DNA from: Gordonia spumicola
Lineage (GTDB): Bacteria > Actinomycetota > Actinomycetes > Mycobacteriales > Mycobacteriaceae
DNA length: 64,000 nt
Direction: 5' to 3'
Assembly: GCF_009932475.1 (NCBI RefSeq)
Contig: NZ_BJOV01000001.1
Span: forward strand, 62,001 to 126,000
The notes below the pieces were generated by a model. That model was not told the origin of the DNA and made no database searches. It was given only the letters and a program-made list of their open reading frames with translations. Each line of letters starts with the position of its first letter. Position 1 is the first letter of the stretch. Below, piece after piece: positions 63,270 through 64,000 of this stretch. A program made the position numbers and the translations under genes.

Positions 63270-64000
63270 CCGGCACGCGGGTCGTCGACCGTCCGTCCGA
63301 TCGATCGTGGACGGCGGAGGCGGTCCGGCGGATCGGGGCCGACGCGCTGCGGAGCGCGGACACGCACCTGCTGAAGGTCGACCTTCCGGCTTGGTCGCGG
63401 ACCGAGGCGGGCGGCGTCGACCTGTATCTGAAAGACGAGTCGACGCATCCGACGGGGTCGTTGAAGCATCGGCTCGCCCGGTCGCTGTTCTTGTACGCAT
63501 TGTGCAACGGATGGATCGGCCCCGACACCACGGTCATCGAGGCGTCGTCGGGTTCGACCGCGGTGTCGGAGGCGTACTTCGCCAAGCTCATCGGCGTCCC
63601 GTTCGTCGCTGTCATGGTGACGGGGACCTCGCCGCGTAAGACGGAGCTGATCGAGGCGCAGGGCGGACGCTGCCACTTCGTCGACTCGCCGACCGAGATC
63701 TACGCCGCCGCGTCGCAGCTCGAAGCCCAACTCGGCGGACACTTCATCGACCAGTTCACGATGGCCGAGCGGGCCACCGACTGGCGCGGCAACAACAACA
63801 TCGCCGAATCGGTGTTCGCGCAGATGCGCGGCGAACCGCACCCGGTGCCGGAGTGGATCGTCGTCGGGGCCGGGACGGGCGGCACGTCCGCGACGTTCGG
63901 CCGCTACCTGCGCTACCAGCAGCACGACACCCGGCTCGCCGTCGTCGATGTGGAGAACTCCGTCTTCCTGCCCGCGTACGAGGCGGGCGACGGTTCGATC
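63266..64000 (+). CDS. PLP-dependent cysteine synthase, CysK2-type (3' end outside window)
   Basis: Fold-type II PLP enzyme; 245 residues are visible before the window ends. [18 protein letters not shown] carries the PLP lysine, [19 protein letters not shown] binds the substrate carboxylate, and [10 protein letters not shown] is the phosphate-binding loop. [21 protein letters not shown] is the distinctive segment of M. tuberculosis CysK2 (Rv0848), which uses thiosulfate to make S-sulfocysteine; that activity here is inferred. GTG overlaps the DUF4229 stop, so the two are coupled. Confidence 0.88.
   Translation, partial: MTGTRVVDRPSDRSWTAEAVRRIGADALRSADTHLLKVDLPAWSRTEAGGVDLYLKDESTHPTGSLKHRLARSLFLYALCNGWIGPDTTVIEASSGSTAVSEAYFAKLIGVPFVAVMVTGTSPRKTELIEAQGGRCHFVDSPTEIYAAASQLEAQLGGHFIDQFTMAERATDWRGNNNIAESVFAQMRGEPHPVPEWIVVGAGTGGTSATFGRYLRYQQHDTRLAVVDVENSVFLPAYEAGDGSI

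Overview
This is a GC-rich, gene-dense actinobacterial chromosome segment. The Mce lipid-importer genes, mycothiol glycosyltransferase mshA, CarD, DisA, SenX3-RegX3, MhuD, a BldC-type regulator, the fused SAM-methyltransferase/HemD protein and the 33-residue ribosomal protein bS22 together point to the Mycobacteriales (Gordonia/Williamsia/Tsukamurella/Mycobacterium relatives). I cannot fix the genus from the sequence alone. I see no tRNA, rRNA, CRISPR array or prophage.

Layout. (1) Bases 1-4912: the 3' half of an mce operon (mceD partial, mceE lipoprotein, mceF, two Mce-associated proteins). It converges on an aldehyde dehydrogenase whose promoter carries a perfect match to the KstR sterol-repressor consensus, so the left edge looks like a cholesterol/steroid region. 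(2) 6599-20247: a block whose order matches Mycobacterium tuberculosis Rv3592 to Rv3579c: mhuD, (PAP2-lipid kinase fusion), hydrolase, mutY/canB, membrane protein, disA, thioesterase, radA, lpqE, carD-ispD-ispF-cysS-rlmB. A 294-bp MITE-like element sits between the thioesterase and radA. (3) 20339-30112: an accessory stretch with two tandem PAP2/Aur1-like membrane enzymes, rarD-pxpA, a carboxylesterase plus DUF2599 lipoprotein, a VapBC-type toxin-antitoxin pair, and a zinc ABC transporter with a Zur-type operator. (4) 30278-42753: a block matching Rv0486 to Rv0500 (mshA, ybjN-like, gpmA, senX3-regX3, a Cys-rich protein, ppx, proC), interrupted by an acyl-CoA ligase. (5) 42984-55178: excisionase-type DNA-binding protein, bS22, epimerase, acyltransferase, HAD phosphatase, then the haem genes hemA-hemC-hemD-hemB and a chain of membrane proteins. 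(6) 55171-62201: SGNH hydrolase, hemL, a phosphatase and the cytochrome c maturation operon tlpA-ccdA-resB-ccsB, so haem synthesis and haem attachment sit side by side. (7) 62267-64000: a small membrane protein, a BldC-type regulator, a DUF4229 protein and the start of a CysK2-type cysteine synthase.

Gene organisation is compact. Many neighbours overlap by four bases (ATGA/GTGA), implying translational coupling (mceD-E-F; znuA-C-B; rarD-pxpA; tlpA-ccdA-resB; ispD-ispF; senX3-regX3). At least a dozen other genes have a TANNNT hexamer 6-8 bases before the start codon, the arrangement expected for leaderless transcripts. Convergent gene ends are marked by long perfect hairpins, two of which (4.9 kb and 62.2 kb) share the same 15-bp arm.

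The best candidates for new biology are the MITE and its related palindromic repeat family, the tandem Aur1-like pair with its own palindromic operator, a SenX3 lacking membrane segments, the overlapping divergent start codons of mutY and canB, and the Zur site between the zinc importer and mshA.
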